This document shows positions 1 through 7,933 of a stretch of 64,000 nucleotides of DNA, piece by piece. Source of the stretch: an uncultured Microbacterium sp. (GTDB lineage: Bacteria > Actinomycetota > Actinomycetes > Actinomycetales > Microbacteriaceae); contig CANNEP010000001.1 in NCBI GenBank assembly GCA_947503655.1, positions 1 to 64,000 of the forward strand. Direction: 5' to 3'. The position numbers and the translations under genes were made by a program. Below the pieces are notes generated by a model. That model was given only the letters and a program-made list of their open reading frames with translations. It ran no database searches and was not told where the DNA came from. Within the stretch, counting starts at the first letter, position 1; every line of letters starts with the position of its first letter.

Positions 1-419
1 AGATTCGTGCCGCGGCCGACGTCGTGCACTCGGTTGATCGCGAAAAGATCGCCACGGCTCTCGAAGCGGCGGGCGAGCCGGGCGGCTCGATTCTTGACGT
101 GCTTCTGCAGGTCAACCTCACGAATGACCTGGGTCGTGGTGGGGCGGAACCAGATGACATTGAGAAGCTCGCCACTGTCATTGCTGGCATGTCAACGCTG
201 CGCCTGCGCGGTGTGATGGCTGTCGCGCCGCTTGACGAAGACCCGGCACCCGCATTCGAACGTCTCGCCGGATACTCCGGTCTCGTTCGCGGCGTCGTGG
301 CCGGTGCCACGTGGATTTCGGCAGGCATGAGTCATGACTTTGCCGAAGCAATCGCGCACGGCGCGACACACCTACGAATTGGTTCCGCAATCACCGGAAC
401 ACGCCCCGCCCGGGGATAA
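1..419 (+). CDS. YggS-family PLP homeostasis protein (5' partial)
   Basis: The reading frame is already open at base 3, so the window starts inside the gene and about 138 C-terminal residues are visible of a family usually near 225. The closing signature, [10 protein letters not shown] followed by [14 protein letters not shown], is the phosphate-binding end of the YggS/PROSC alanine-racemase-like barrel. This cytosolic protein binds pyridoxal 5'-phosphate and buffers its supply; no racemase activity is expected. The N-terminal part with the PLP lysine lies outside the window. It sits directly upstream of sepF, the usual place in actinobacterial and Gram-positive division clusters (ftsZ-yggS-sepF-yggT-divIVA). 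The stop TAA is at 417-419. Confidence 0.93.
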   Translation, partial: IRAAADVVHSVDREKIATALEAAGEPGGSILDVLLQVNLTNDLGRGGAEPDDIEKLATVIAGMSTLRLRGVMAVAPLDEDPAPAFERLAGYSGLVRGVVAGATWISAGMSHDFAEAIAHGATHLRIGSAITGTRPARG

Positions 420-453
420 CCTGCCTACAGACGAGCACACAACGGAGGACGCG

Positions 454-945
454 ATGTCGAACCCGCTCAAGAAGACCATGGTGTACCTCGGCCTGGCCGA
501 CGAAGAAGAAACGTACACCCAACCGGCCGCCGAGGCGCCGGCGAAGACGCGTGGCCGCGAAGCTCGTGAGGTCCGCGAGGTTGAGCAGGCTGAGCCTGCC
601 ACCGCGCCCGTGACCCCGCTGCGCCGCCCCGCTGTCGTTCGTCAGCCCGCTGCCGGGGCCGTCAACGAGATTTTGACGGTACACCCCAAGCAGTATCGCG
701 ATGCTCAGAACATTGCCGAGAGCTTCCGTGACGGCATCCCCGTCATCATGAACCTGTCGCAGATGTCCGACGCCGAAGCTCGTCGACTCATTGACTTCGC
801 TAGCGGTCTCGCCAGCGGCCTATACGGCAAGATTGAGCGCGTCACGAGCAAGGTATTCCTGCTGTCGCCGGAGAACATTGCCGTTTCGGGTGACGGTGGC
901 ATTGCACACGCTGACGGCGACATCACGCCGTTCGCGCAGCCGTAA
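454..945 (+). CDS. sepF: cell division protein SepF
   Basis: 163 residues. The start ATG at 454 is chosen because a strong GGAGG lies at 444-448; the open frame extends further upstream but lacks family similarity. The N-terminus resembles the SepF membrane-anchoring helix ([19 protein letters not shown]). A disordered Ala/Pro/Glu linker follows, then the compact SepF domain from about residue 70 ([19 protein letters not shown], then GIPVIMNL and [16 protein letters not shown]). SepF polymerises and tethers FtsZ to the membrane; in actinobacteria lacking FtsA and ZipA it is the main anchor. It lies 3 nt upstream of yggT, so the two are probably cotranscribed and translationally coupled. Confidence 0.95.
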   Translation: MSNPLKKTMVYLGLADEEETYTQPAAEAPAKTRGREAREVREVEQAEPATAPVTPLRRPAVVRQPAAGAVNEILTVHPKQYRDAQNIAESFRDGIPVIMNLSQMSDAEARRLIDFASGLASGLYGKIERVTSKVFLLSPENIAVSGDGGIAHADGDITPFAQP

Positions 946-948
946 TCC

Positions 949-1248
949 GTGGGCCTGCTCCAGGTCGCGATGGCGATCGTGAGCTACGCCATCATGTTGT
1001 ACATGATGGTGCTGTTCGCGCGCTTCATCCTCGATCTCATTCCTATGTTCAGCCGCGATTGGCGGCCCAAAGGACTCGGTTTGGTATTTGCCGAGTTCAT
1101 TTTTACGATCACAGACCCGCCGCTCAAGTTTGTGCGCAAACTGGTCAAGCCCATTCGGCTCGGTGCCGTACAGCTTGATCTGTCGTTCATGATCGTCATG
1201 ATTGTTTGTTTATTTGCCTACAGGATCACGTTCAGTCTCGCGGCATAA
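949..1248 (+). CDS. YggT family membrane protein
   Basis: 99 residues from a GTG start 3 nt after the sepF stop. Two hydrophobic segments (about residues 4-24 and 74-96) flank a basic central stretch containing the family hallmark DPPLKFVRKLVKP. YggT proteins are small integral membrane proteins of uncertain mechanism, repeatedly found beside sepF and divIVA, and in some bacteria are linked to osmotic stress or division-site organisation. Length and motif fit the family well. The function in this organism is not established. Confidence 0.9.
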   Translation: MGLLQVAMAIVSYAIMLYMMVLFARFILDLIPMFSRDWRPKGLGLVFAEFIFTITDPPLKFVRKLVKPIRLGAVQLDLSFMIVMIVCLFAYRITFSLAA

Positions 1249-1260
1249 GTATCGCGCGGC

Positions 1261-1266
1261 TATGCT
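1261..1266 (+). promoter_or_regulatory. possible -10 element for divIVA
   Basis: TATGCT lies in the 90-nt gap between yggT and divIVA, 72 nt before the divIVA start. No convincing -35 hexamer is visible. It would give divIVA its own promoter in addition to readthrough from sepF-yggT. Confidence 0.35.
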
Positions 1267-1338
1267 GAAACAGGCAGGGGATTTTCCAGTGCTTGTTGGC
1301 CTGATCCCGAACCGAACGCAGTGAAGTAAGGAGCCACC

Positions 1339-1935
1339 ATGGCATTGACCCCGGATGACGTTGTCACCAAGCAGTTCCAGCACGTCCGGTTCAAGGAAGG
1401 TTTTGACCCGGATGAGGTCGATGACTTCCTGGATGAAATCGTCGTTGAATGGCGTAAGACCATTGAAGAAAACGTCGAGCTGAAGGCGAAGCTGGCAGCA
1501 TTCGAATCGGGTGAAGCCGCCGCTCCGGCACCGGACGCAGCAGCGCCTGTACCGGCTCCCGTTGTCGAAGAGCCCGTTGCACCAGCACCGGTCGTTGAGA
1601 ACAACGTTCCGACGCAGAGCGCAAGCATCATTGAGCTGGCTCAGCGCCTGCACGACGAGCACGTTGCTGAGGGTAAGAGCCAGCGCGACAAGCTCATCGC
1701 CGAGGCCAAGGAACAGGCTTCGACCATCGTTTCTGAAGCCGAAGCAAGCAGTCGCGCCGAGAAGGAGCGCCTCGACAAGGAGCGCACCGTTCTCGAGGGT
1801 CGCATCTCGGAGCTTCGCGAGTTCGAGCGCGAGTACCGCGCTAACCTCCGCAAGTACATTGAGGGTCAGCTGACCGACCTCGACTCGGCAAGCTCGGCTT
1901 CCGGTTCGGCTCCGGTCTCAGCGATCGGCCTCTGA
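1339..1935 (+). CDS. divIVA: DivIVA/Wag31 polar growth scaffold
   Basis: 198 residues; ATG with a good AAGGAG at 1328-1333. The N-terminal DivIVA domain (residues 1-55: LTPDDVVTKQFQ, FKEGFDPDEVDDFLDEI) carries the curvature-sensing membrane-binding region. A Pro/Ala/Val-rich disordered linker (about 60-93) follows, then a long Lys/Glu/Arg coiled coil (about 95-175) and a Ser-rich tail. In actinobacteria DivIVA (Wag31) marks cell poles and recruits the elongation machinery, which suits the position at the end of the division cluster. The linker interrupting the coiled coil is normal for Wag31-type proteins. Confidence 0.95.
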   Translation: MALTPDDVVTKQFQHVRFKEGFDPDEVDDFLDEIVVEWRKTIEENVELKAKLAAFESGEAAAPAPDAAAPVPAPVVEEPVAPAPVVENNVPTQSASIIELAQRLHDEHVAEGKSQRDKLIAEAKEQASTIVSEAEASSRAEKERLDKERTVLEGRISELREFEREYRANLRKYIEGQLTDLDSASSASGSAPVSAIGL

Positions 1936-1943
1936 GTCACCTC

Positions 1944-2630
1944 TTGACCACTCGGCCCCAACTCTCACGGGCAGCGGCCGGTACCATCATCGCGATCTTC
2001 GCGATCCTGGTGCTGGCCGCTGACCAGTTCACCAAGTTTGTCGCCCTGAACAACCTCGAGATCGAGGTTCCCACTCCGGTGCTGGGCGACTTTCTGAAGT
2101 TCTATTTGACGTTCAACCCGGGCGCAGCATTCTCGCTGGGTGAGGGTGTCACCTGGATCTTCACGATCGTGCTCGCTGTCGCAGCACTCACCGTGGTTTT
2201 CCTCGGGTTGACGCGCATCCGCTCCCGTCGCTGGGCCTTCGTGCTCGGCGCACTGCTGGGCGGCGTGAGCGGCAACCTGACCGACCGGTTGTTTCGTGAA
2301 CCCGGATTCGCGGTCGGACACGTCGTCGACTTCATCTACACGCCGTGGATGATGCCCGCGATTTACAACATTGCTGACATCTTCATCGTCTGCAGCATGA
2401 TCGTGGTTGCCCTGCTGATCCTGCTGGGCATCAACTTCGATGGCGCGCGCGAGAAAGCGGAACCAGCGGCTGAGACCGTGGTTGGTGAAGTTTCCGAAGA
2501 CGACCGGTATGAGTCTCGTCGGGAGCGCCGTGCGCGGGAGAACGCGGAGTCGGCTGACGCACCTGCGGCCGAAGTATCTGCCGAGTCAGCAGACGAACCG
2601 GCCGACGAGAAGCCCGCAGCTTCGGCATGA
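1944..2630 (+). CDS. lspA: lipoprotein signal peptidase II (LspA)
   Basis: 228 residues. The start is taken as TTG at 1944, 8 nt after the divIVA stop; no ATG or GTG precedes the first membrane helix and the ribosome site is weak, so the exact start is uncertain. Four transmembrane helices and the three family boxes are present: [20 protein letters not shown]...GHVVDFI and YNIADIFIV, the last two supplying the catalytic aspartate pair. The enzyme cleaves the signal peptide of diacylglyceryl-modified prolipoproteins at the membrane. Unlike typical LspA (about 160-170 residues), a charged Glu/Ala-rich cytoplasmic tail of roughly 60 residues follows the last helix. It overlaps the next gene by 4 nt (ATGA). 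Confidence 0.95.
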   Translation: MTTRPQLSRAAAGTIIAIFAILVLAADQFTKFVALNNLEIEVPTPVLGDFLKFYLTFNPGAAFSLGEGVTWIFTIVLAVAALTVVFLGLTRIRSRRWAFVLGALLGGVSGNLTDRLFREPGFAVGHVVDFIYTPWMMPAIYNIADIFIVCSMIVVALLILLGINFDGAREKAEPAAETVVGEVSEDDRYESRRERRARENAESADAPAAEVSAESADEPADEKPAASA

Positions 2631-3553
2631 CCATGGAGTCGCAGAGCTTCACCATTTCTGAGGAGCTCGACGGGCGCCGTGTTGACGCGGCGCTCGCGAG
2701 CCTCCTCGATGTTTCGCGCACGTTTGCGGCCGAGATCACTGAGGCCGGCGGCGTCTTCGTTGACGGACGCATGGTGTCAAAGTCTGACAAGGTCCGCGCC
2801 GGTAGCCGTCTTGACGCTGCGTGGACGCCCAAGCAAGAACCCACCGTGATTCCGGTGCAGGTGCCTGAGCTCGGCATCATTTACGACGACGACCACATCG
2901 TGGTCGTTGACAAGCCGGTCGGCGTCGCTGCTCACCCGTCCATGGGGTGGGAAGGCCCGACTGTGCTCGGCGCTCTCGCCGGCGAGGGCCACCGCATTGC
3001 CACGACGGGCCCCGCCGAGCGTCAGGGCATCGTGCACCGCCTTGATGCGGGTACCAGCGGACTCATGGTTGTCGCTAAGTCTGAGCACGCATACGTCACG
3101 CTCAAGGCGGCGTTCAAGGAGCGCACGGTCGAGAAGATTTACCATGCCGTCGTGCAGGGGTACATGGACCCGCTGAGCGGAACCATTGACGCGCCGATTG
3201 GGCGTCACCCGTCGCACTCGTGGAAGTTTGCCGTCACGCGCGATGGCAAAGACTCCGTGACGCACTACGAAACCCTCGAGGCTTTCGCGGGTGCCTCGCT
3301 CCTCGAAATTCATCTCGAAACGGGCCGTACCCACCAGATTCGCGTGCACATGTCTGCGATGCGCCACCCCTGCGTTGGCGACCCGCTCTATGGTTCCGAC
3401 CCCACTCTCAGCGAGAAACTGGGCCTGTCACGCCAGTGGCTACACGCTCACAAGCTCGCCTTCACGCACCCGGCAACGGGAGACTGGGTGCAGTTCGAGT
3501 CGCCGTACCCGGCTGATCTGCAACACGCCCTGGACGTTCTCGAAGCAAGCTAG
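2627..3553 (+). CDS. rluD: RluA/RluD family 23S rRNA pseudouridine synthase
   Basis: 308 residues. Residues about 8-65 form an S4 RNA-binding domain. The synthase domain follows, with the catalytic motif HRLDAGTSG and the nucleophilic aspartate at D140; a later conserved segment is [11 protein letters not shown]. The family isomerises uridines in rRNA (RluD type, helix 69 region) or tRNA; the precise target cannot be told from sequence alone. The ATG overlaps the lspA stop by 4 nt, implying translational coupling. lspA-rluD pairs are common in bacteria. Confidence 0.93.
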   Translation: MTMESQSFTISEELDGRRVDAALASLLDVSRTFAAEITEAGGVFVDGRMVSKSDKVRAGSRLDAAWTPKQEPTVIPVQVPELGIIYDDDHIVVVDKPVGVAAHPSMGWEGPTVLGALAGEGHRIATTGPAERQGIVHRLDAGTSGLMVVAKSEHAYVTLKAAFKERTVEKIYHAVVQGYMDPLSGTIDAPIGRHPSHSWKFAVTRDGKDSVTHYETLEAFAGASLLEIHLETGRTHQIRVHMSAMRHPCVGDPLYGSDPTLSEKLGLSRQWLHAHKLAFTHPATGDWVQFESPYPADLQHALDVLEAS

Positions 3554-3609
3554 CGACGCGAGTTCGAAAGTGCCGTGAACTCAACCTGCCCGAGTGCAGG
3601 ATTACTAGT

Positions 3610-3775
3610 GTGAGGACAGATCTTGACATTATTCGGCAATCGCAGGCCCACCCGCCTGCCTTCGCCGAACTCTACGACAGGCACGCAGAGCGCCTGACCC
3701 GGTTCGCAGTGCAGCGCGTCGGCCGTGATGCCGCCGACGATGTGGTGAGCGAGACCTTCTTAATCGCCCTACCGG
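3610..3775 (+). pseudogene. ECF sigma-70 factor, N-terminal remnant
   Basis: From GTG at 3610 the frame encodes a recognisable sigma-70 region 2 beginning (LYDRHAERLTRFAVQRVG followed by ADDVVSETFLIA), the core-binding helix of extracytoplasmic-function sigma factors. Similarity stops abruptly after FLIA near 3770. The expected rest of region 2, the linker and region 4 (about 110 residues) are missing. The frame then runs into the neighbouring remnant out of frame and ends at 3891. I read this as an internal deletion fusing the 5' end of the sigma gene to the 3' half of the next gene. Confidence 0.75.
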
Positions 3776-4155
3776 AAACGCGATCGTTTCAACGACGAAT
3801 ACGAAAATGCGACGGTGGCGTCACAAAAGTCGTTCGTTCAAGACCTTTTCGTCTCGAGCGCATACGACGAACGGATGTGGGCCGTTCGTGAGGACCACGG
3901 CATCGTGGACTACTGGGGGGACGCTTCAGAACTGCAGGCACCATCGGCAGTCACGCTCAACGAGTATTCGGAGTTCTACGGGGTTTACGAGTTCAGCTAT
4001 CTCGTCAACCCGGAGGAGTACGCAGCGATGCCGCGGGACCCCCAAGAACTCGCTGATTACCTCATCGCGCTCCACGGTAGGAGCGCAGCGCACGTCGCGT
4101 TCCCGACGCGCGTTACACCATCGAAAACATGGGCCTGGTCGACGAACTTCCGTAG
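3773..4155 (+). pseudogene. CU044_5270-type sigma partner protein, C-terminal remnant
   Basis: In frame with position 3773 the sequence reads RKRDRFNDEYENATVASQK and continues through DYWGD, a Tyr-rich segment and PRDPQELADYLIAL. This resembles the C-terminal half of CU044_5270-type proteins, which are usually encoded next to an ECF sigma factor. A stop lies just upstream (3761-3763), so no N-terminus exists. Near 4095-4107 the frame shifts: the natural C-terminus (DARYTIENMGLVDELP then TAG at 4153-4155) continues in another frame. That suggests a second small deletion. Two lesions make this a dead gene. The family assignment is from memory of the family and is moderate in strength. Confidence 0.6.
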
Positions 4156-4161
4156 CAGGCG

Positions 4162-4196
4162 CCGACCCTCGCGCCCCGTTGCAGCGCGAGGGTCGG
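4162..4196 (+). terminator. hairpin downstream of the sigma remnant
   Basis: A perfect 12-bp stem, CCGACCCTCGCG paired with CGCGAGGGTCGG, encloses an 11-nt loop. No U-tract follows. It probably ended the former sigma operon and now separates the remnant from dnaE. Confidence 0.55.
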
Positions 4197-4206
4197 TGGC
4201 CCCGGG

Positions 4207-4212
4207 TAGGCT
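4207..4212 (+). promoter_or_regulatory. -10 element of dnaE (leaderless)
   Basis: TAGGCT lies 6 nt before the GTG start of dnaE, and there is no Shine-Dalgarno sequence. Transcription would begin at or next to the start codon. Confidence 0.6.
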
Positions 4213-4218
4213 CGAAGA

Positions 4219-7200
4219 GTGACATCCGATTCCTTCGTACACCTGCACGTCCACTCCGAATTTTCGATGCTGGACGGTGCTGCTCGACTGACCTCAATGG
4301 TCGAAGAGGCGGCGCGGCAGGAGATGCCGGCGATCGCCGTCACCGACCATGGCAACACGTTTGGTGCGTTCGAGTTCTACAAGACCGCGACCGCTGGCGG
4401 CATCAAACCGATCATCGGTATTGAGGCCTACGTCACGCCGGGCACGCACCGCACCGACAAGACGCGTATTCGCTGGGGCACGGCCGAGCAACAGGGCGAT
4501 GATGTCTCGGGTTCGGGTGCGTACACGCACATGACGATGTGGGCCGAGAACAACACCGGTCTGCATAACCTCTTCCGCCTCTCGTCGAAGGCGAGCATCG
4601 AGGGCTACTACTTCAAGCCGCGTATGGACCGCGACCTACTCAACACGTACCACGAGGGCATCATCGCGACGACGGGTTGCCCGTCGGGCGAGGTCCAGAC
4701 CCGCCTGCGCTTGGGCCAGTACAACGAGGCGCGCGCCGCGGCGGCTGAGTATCAAGACCTGTTTGGCAAAGAAAACTACTTCGCCGAAATTATGGATCAC
4801 GGTCTCGACATTGAGCGCCGCATCATGGGCGACCTGCTCAAGATCGCGAAAGACCTGAAGATTCCGCTCGTCGGCACGAACGACTCGCACTACACCCACC
4901 AGCATGACGCCGACGCGCACTCGGCGCTGCTGTGTGTGCAGTCGGGTTCGACGCTCGATGACCCGAAGCGCTTCAAGTTCGACGGCGACGGGTACTACCT
5001 CAAGACCGCCGATGAGATGCGTCACCTGTTCCGTGACAACCCCGAGGCCGTCACGAACACGCTCCTCATCGCTGAGCGCTGCAACGTCACGTTCGACACC
5101 GACACCAGCTACATGCCGCGCTTCCCGGTTCCGGAGGGGGAGACTGAAGAGAGCTGGTTCGCGAAAGAGGTCGAAAAGGGCCTGCACTACCGCTACCCGG
5201 GTGGCATCCCTGACGACGTGCGCAAGCAAGCCGACTATGAGGTCGGCATCATCCTGCAGATGAAGTTCCCGGGCTACTTCCTCGTCGTCGCCGACTTCAT
5301 CAACTGGGCAAAAGACCACGGCATCCGCGTCGGCCCCGGTCGTGGTTCCGGTGCCGGCTCGATGGTCGCGTACGCCATGCGTATTACCGACCTCGACCCG
5401 CTGCCTCACGGCCTCATCTTCGAGCGCTTCCTGAACCCTGACCGTGTCTCGATGCCTGACTTCGACGTCGACTTTGACGACAGGCGCCGCGGCGAGGTCA
5501 TCCAGTACGTGACCGAGAAGTACGGCGACGAGCGCGTCGCGCAGATCGTCACGTACGGAACCATTAAGGCCAAGCAAGCGCTGAAAGACGCCGGCCGTGT
5601 GCTTGGTTTCCCGTTCAGCATGGGGGAGAAGCTCACCAAGGCGATGCCGCCCGCGGTGATGGGTAAAGATATGCCGCTCACCGGCATGTTCGACAAAGAC
5701 CACCCGCGCTACAAAGAGGCGAGCGAGTTCCGCGCGGTCGTTGAGAGCGACCCCGAAGCTCGAACTGTCTTTGACACCGCGCTCGGTATCGAAAACCTGA
5801 AGCGCCAGTGGGGCGTGCACGCCGCCGGTGTGATCATGTCGTCTGACCCACTGATCGACATCATCCCGATCATGAAGCGTGAGCAAGATGGGCAGATCGT
5901 CACGCAGTTCGACTACCCGTCGTGTGAGTCTCTTGGCCTCATCAAGATGGACTTCTTGGGGCTTCGAAACCTCACGATCATCTCTGACGCGCTCGACAAC
6001 ATCAAGGCGAACCGGGGCGAAGACCTCGACCTTGAAGGTCTTGCGCTTGACGACGCAGCGGCATACGAGTTGCTGTCTCGCGGTGACACGCTCGGCGTGT
6101 TCCAGCTTGATGGTGGCCCCATGCGTTCGCTACTGCGCCTCATGAAGCCCGACAACTTTGAAGACGTTTCGGCTGTTATTGCGCTGTATCGCCCGGGCCC
6201 GATGGGTGCGAACTCGCACACCAACTACGCGCTGCGTAAGAACGGCCTGCAACCGGTCACGCCGATTCACCCCGAGCTCGAAGAGCCGCTGAAAGACATC
6301 CTCGACATTAGCTACGGCCTGATCATCTATCAGGAGCAGGTTATGGCGATCGCCCAGCGCGTCGCTGGCTTCTCTCTTGGTCAAGCAGACATTCTGCGTC
6401 GCGCCATGGGTAAGAAGAAGAAGAGCGAGCTCGACAAGCAGTACGAGGGCTTTCACGACGGCATGATCGAGCGTGGTTTCGGCGAGGCCGCGATCAAGTC
6501 ACTGTGGGACATTCTGCTTCCTTTCTCCGACTACGCCTTCAACAAGGCGCACTCCGCCGCGTACGGTTTGGTTTCGTACTGGACCGCCTACCTCAAGGCG
6601 CACTATCCCGCCGAGTACATGGCGGCTCTGCTGACCAGCGTCGGCGACTCCAAAGACAAGATGGCGCTTTACCTCAATGAGTGCCGCCGCATGGGCATCA
6701 AGGTGCTGCCACCAGACGTCGGCCAGTCCATCAAGTACTTCGCCGCTGTCGGCGAAGACATTCGCTTTGGCCTGGGTGCCGTGCGCAACGTCGGATCCAA
6801 CGTCGTTGACGGCATTGTGGAGTCGCGCCAAGAGGCAGCCTTCGAGTCGTTCCACGACTTCCTCAAGAAGGTTCCGGTTCACGTCGCGAACAAGCGCACC
6901 GTGGAGTCGCTCATCAAGGCTGGCGCGTTCGACTCGTTTGGCGACAGCCGCCGCGCGCTCCTGATGGCGCACGAAGACCTCATTGACGCGGCCGTCGACT
7001 CTAAGCGCAAGGCAGCCACGGGTGCCATCGGCTTCGACTTCGATAGCCTCTACGAAGACACCGACGATGTCGCGCCCGCACAGATTCCGTACTACCCGGA
7101 GTGGGCGAAGAAAGAAAAGCTGAGCTTCGAGCGTGAAATGCTCGGCCTCTATGTCTCCGACCACCCCCTTGCTGGCCTCGAGGTTCCGCTCGCCAAGCAC

Positions 7201-7737
7201 GCGTCGCTGTCGATCAACACGCTGCTCGAGTCGGAGTCGATCGAAGACGGCGACCAGGTCGTGATCGCAGGTCTTGTCACCAGCGTGCAGCACCGTGTGG
7301 CCAAGGCCTCAGGAAACCCGTACGGCATGATCACCGTCGAAGACTTCGCCGGTGAAGTGACCGTCATGTTCATGGGCAAGACCTACACCGAGTTCTCGTC
7401 AACCCTCACGCAAGACGCGATTCTTGTCGTGCGTGGCCGCGTATCGAGACGCGACGACGGCCTCAACATTCACGCGCAGGCGGCGTTCTCGCCCGACGTC
7501 GGAACCTTTGATGACAACGGGCCGTTGACCCTCGTGCTTGCCGAGCAGCGTGCCACGGAGAGTGCGATGATGAGCCTGCGTGAAGTGCTCGAGCGGTACC
7601 CCGGTGAAACTGAAGTGTCGCTCACACTGCATCGCGGGCGGTCCGCCAAGGTCTTCGACGTGCCGTTACCGGTCTCGATTACCGCTGAGCTCTACGGCGA
7701 CTTGAAGGGTTTGCTGGGCCCACAGTGTCTCGGGTAA
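4219..7737 (+). CDS. dnaE: DNA polymerase III subunit alpha (DnaE)
   Basis: 1172 residues, the usual length for actinobacterial DnaE1, the replicative polymerase. Domains in order: PHP domain from the N-terminus (HLHVHSEFSMLDGA at residues 8-21); the C-family polymerase palm, with the catalytic acidic cluster PDFDVDFDDRRRGEV near 411-425; the fingers (FNKAHSAAYG near 775); helix-hairpin-helix; and an OB-fold near 1010-1085 (VVIAGLVTSV, EVTVMF). It elongates DNA in the holoenzyme; the delta subunit gene holA is in the same window. The GTG start follows a -10-like TAGGCT by 6 nt. The gene stands alone as a transcription unit. Confidence 0.98.
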   Translation: MTSDSFVHLHVHSEFSMLDGAARLTSMVEEAARQEMPAIAVTDHGNTFGAFEFYKTATAGGIKPIIGIEAYVTPGTHRTDKTRIRWGTAEQQGDDVSGSGAYTHMTMWAENNTGLHNLFRLSSKASIEGYYFKPRMDRDLLNTYHEGIIATTGCPSGEVQTRLRLGQYNEARAAAAEYQDLFGKENYFAEIMDHGLDIERRIMGDLLKIAKDLKIPLVGTNDSHYTHQHDADAHSALLCVQSGSTLDDPKRFKFDGDGYYLKTADEMRHLFRDNPEAVTNTLLIAERCNVTFDTDTSYMPRFPVPEGETEESWFAKEVEKGLHYRYPGGIPDDVRKQADYEVGIILQMKFPGYFLVVADFINWAKDHGIRVGPGRGSGAGSMVAYAMRITDLDPLPHGLIFERFLNPDRVSMPDFDVDFDDRRRGEVIQYVTEKYGDERVAQIVTYGTIKAKQALKDAGRVLGFPFSMGEKLTKAMPPAVMGKDMPLTGMFDKDHPRYKEASEFRAVVESDPEARTVFDTALGIENLKRQWGVHAAGVIMSSDPLIDIIPIMKREQDGQIVTQFDYPSCESLGLIKMDFLGLRNLTIISDALDNIKANRGEDLDLEGLALDDAAAYELLSRGDTLGVFQLDGGPMRSLLRLMKPDNFEDVSAVIALYRPGPMGANSHTNYALRKNGLQPVTPIHPELEEPLKDILDISYGLIIYQEQVMAIAQRVAGFSLGQADILRRAMGKKKKSELDKQYEGFHDGMIERGFGEAAIKSLWDILLPFSDYAFNKAHSAAYGLVSYWTAYLKAHYPAEYMAALLTSVGDSKDKMALYLNECRRMGIKVLPPDVGQSIKYFAAVGEDIRFGLGAVRNVGSNVVDGIVESRQEAAFESFHDFLKKVPVHVANKRTVESLIKAGAFDSFGDSRRALLMAHEDLIDAAVDSKRKAATGAIGFDFDSLYEDTDDVAPAQIPYYPEWAKKEKLSFEREMLGLYVSDHPLAGLEVPLAKHASLSINTLLESESIEDGDQVVIAGLVTSVQHRVAKASGNPYGMITVEDFAGEVTVMFMGKTYTEFSSTLTQDAILVVRGRVSRRDDGLNIHAQAAFSPDVGTFDDNGPLTLVLAEQRATESAMMSLREVLERYPGETEVSLTLHRGRSAKVFDVPLPVSITAELYGDLKGLLGPQCLG

Positions 7738-7795
7738 CACGGAACCGTAGTCTGCGTTTGTGACGTGAGAAGCGTCATCCTGCGCGCGGTGACTG

Positions 7796-7823
7796 TTGCT
7801 CGGTGCATACTCACCGGTAGAGT
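7796..7823 (+). promoter_or_regulatory. candidate promoter for the repeat-rich membrane protein
   Basis: TTGCTC at 7796-7801 and TAGAGT at 7818-7823 are separated by 16 nt. They lie about 110 nt before the chosen ATG at 7934, which has its own strong ribosome site, so a leadered transcript is implied. Confidence 0.4.
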
Positions 7824-7933
7824 TTCATCGCATCAACTGTCGCGTGTTCGCACCTGGCAGTCCAGAAGCGGCGCATAACGCCGCACCAACTTATGACTCG
7901 CGATCGCAGCGTGAACGTGGGGGGAGAATTCAC

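Noticed and set aside
3815..4222. 135-codon ORF as an intact gene
   Set aside because: It begins inside a gene remnant and its last 40 codons are in the wrong frame relative to the natural C-terminus; better described as a pseudogene.
4636..5886. 416-codon minus-strand frame inside dnaE
   Set aside because: Antisense shadow of a strongly conserved gene; no ribosome site, promoter or recognisable motif.
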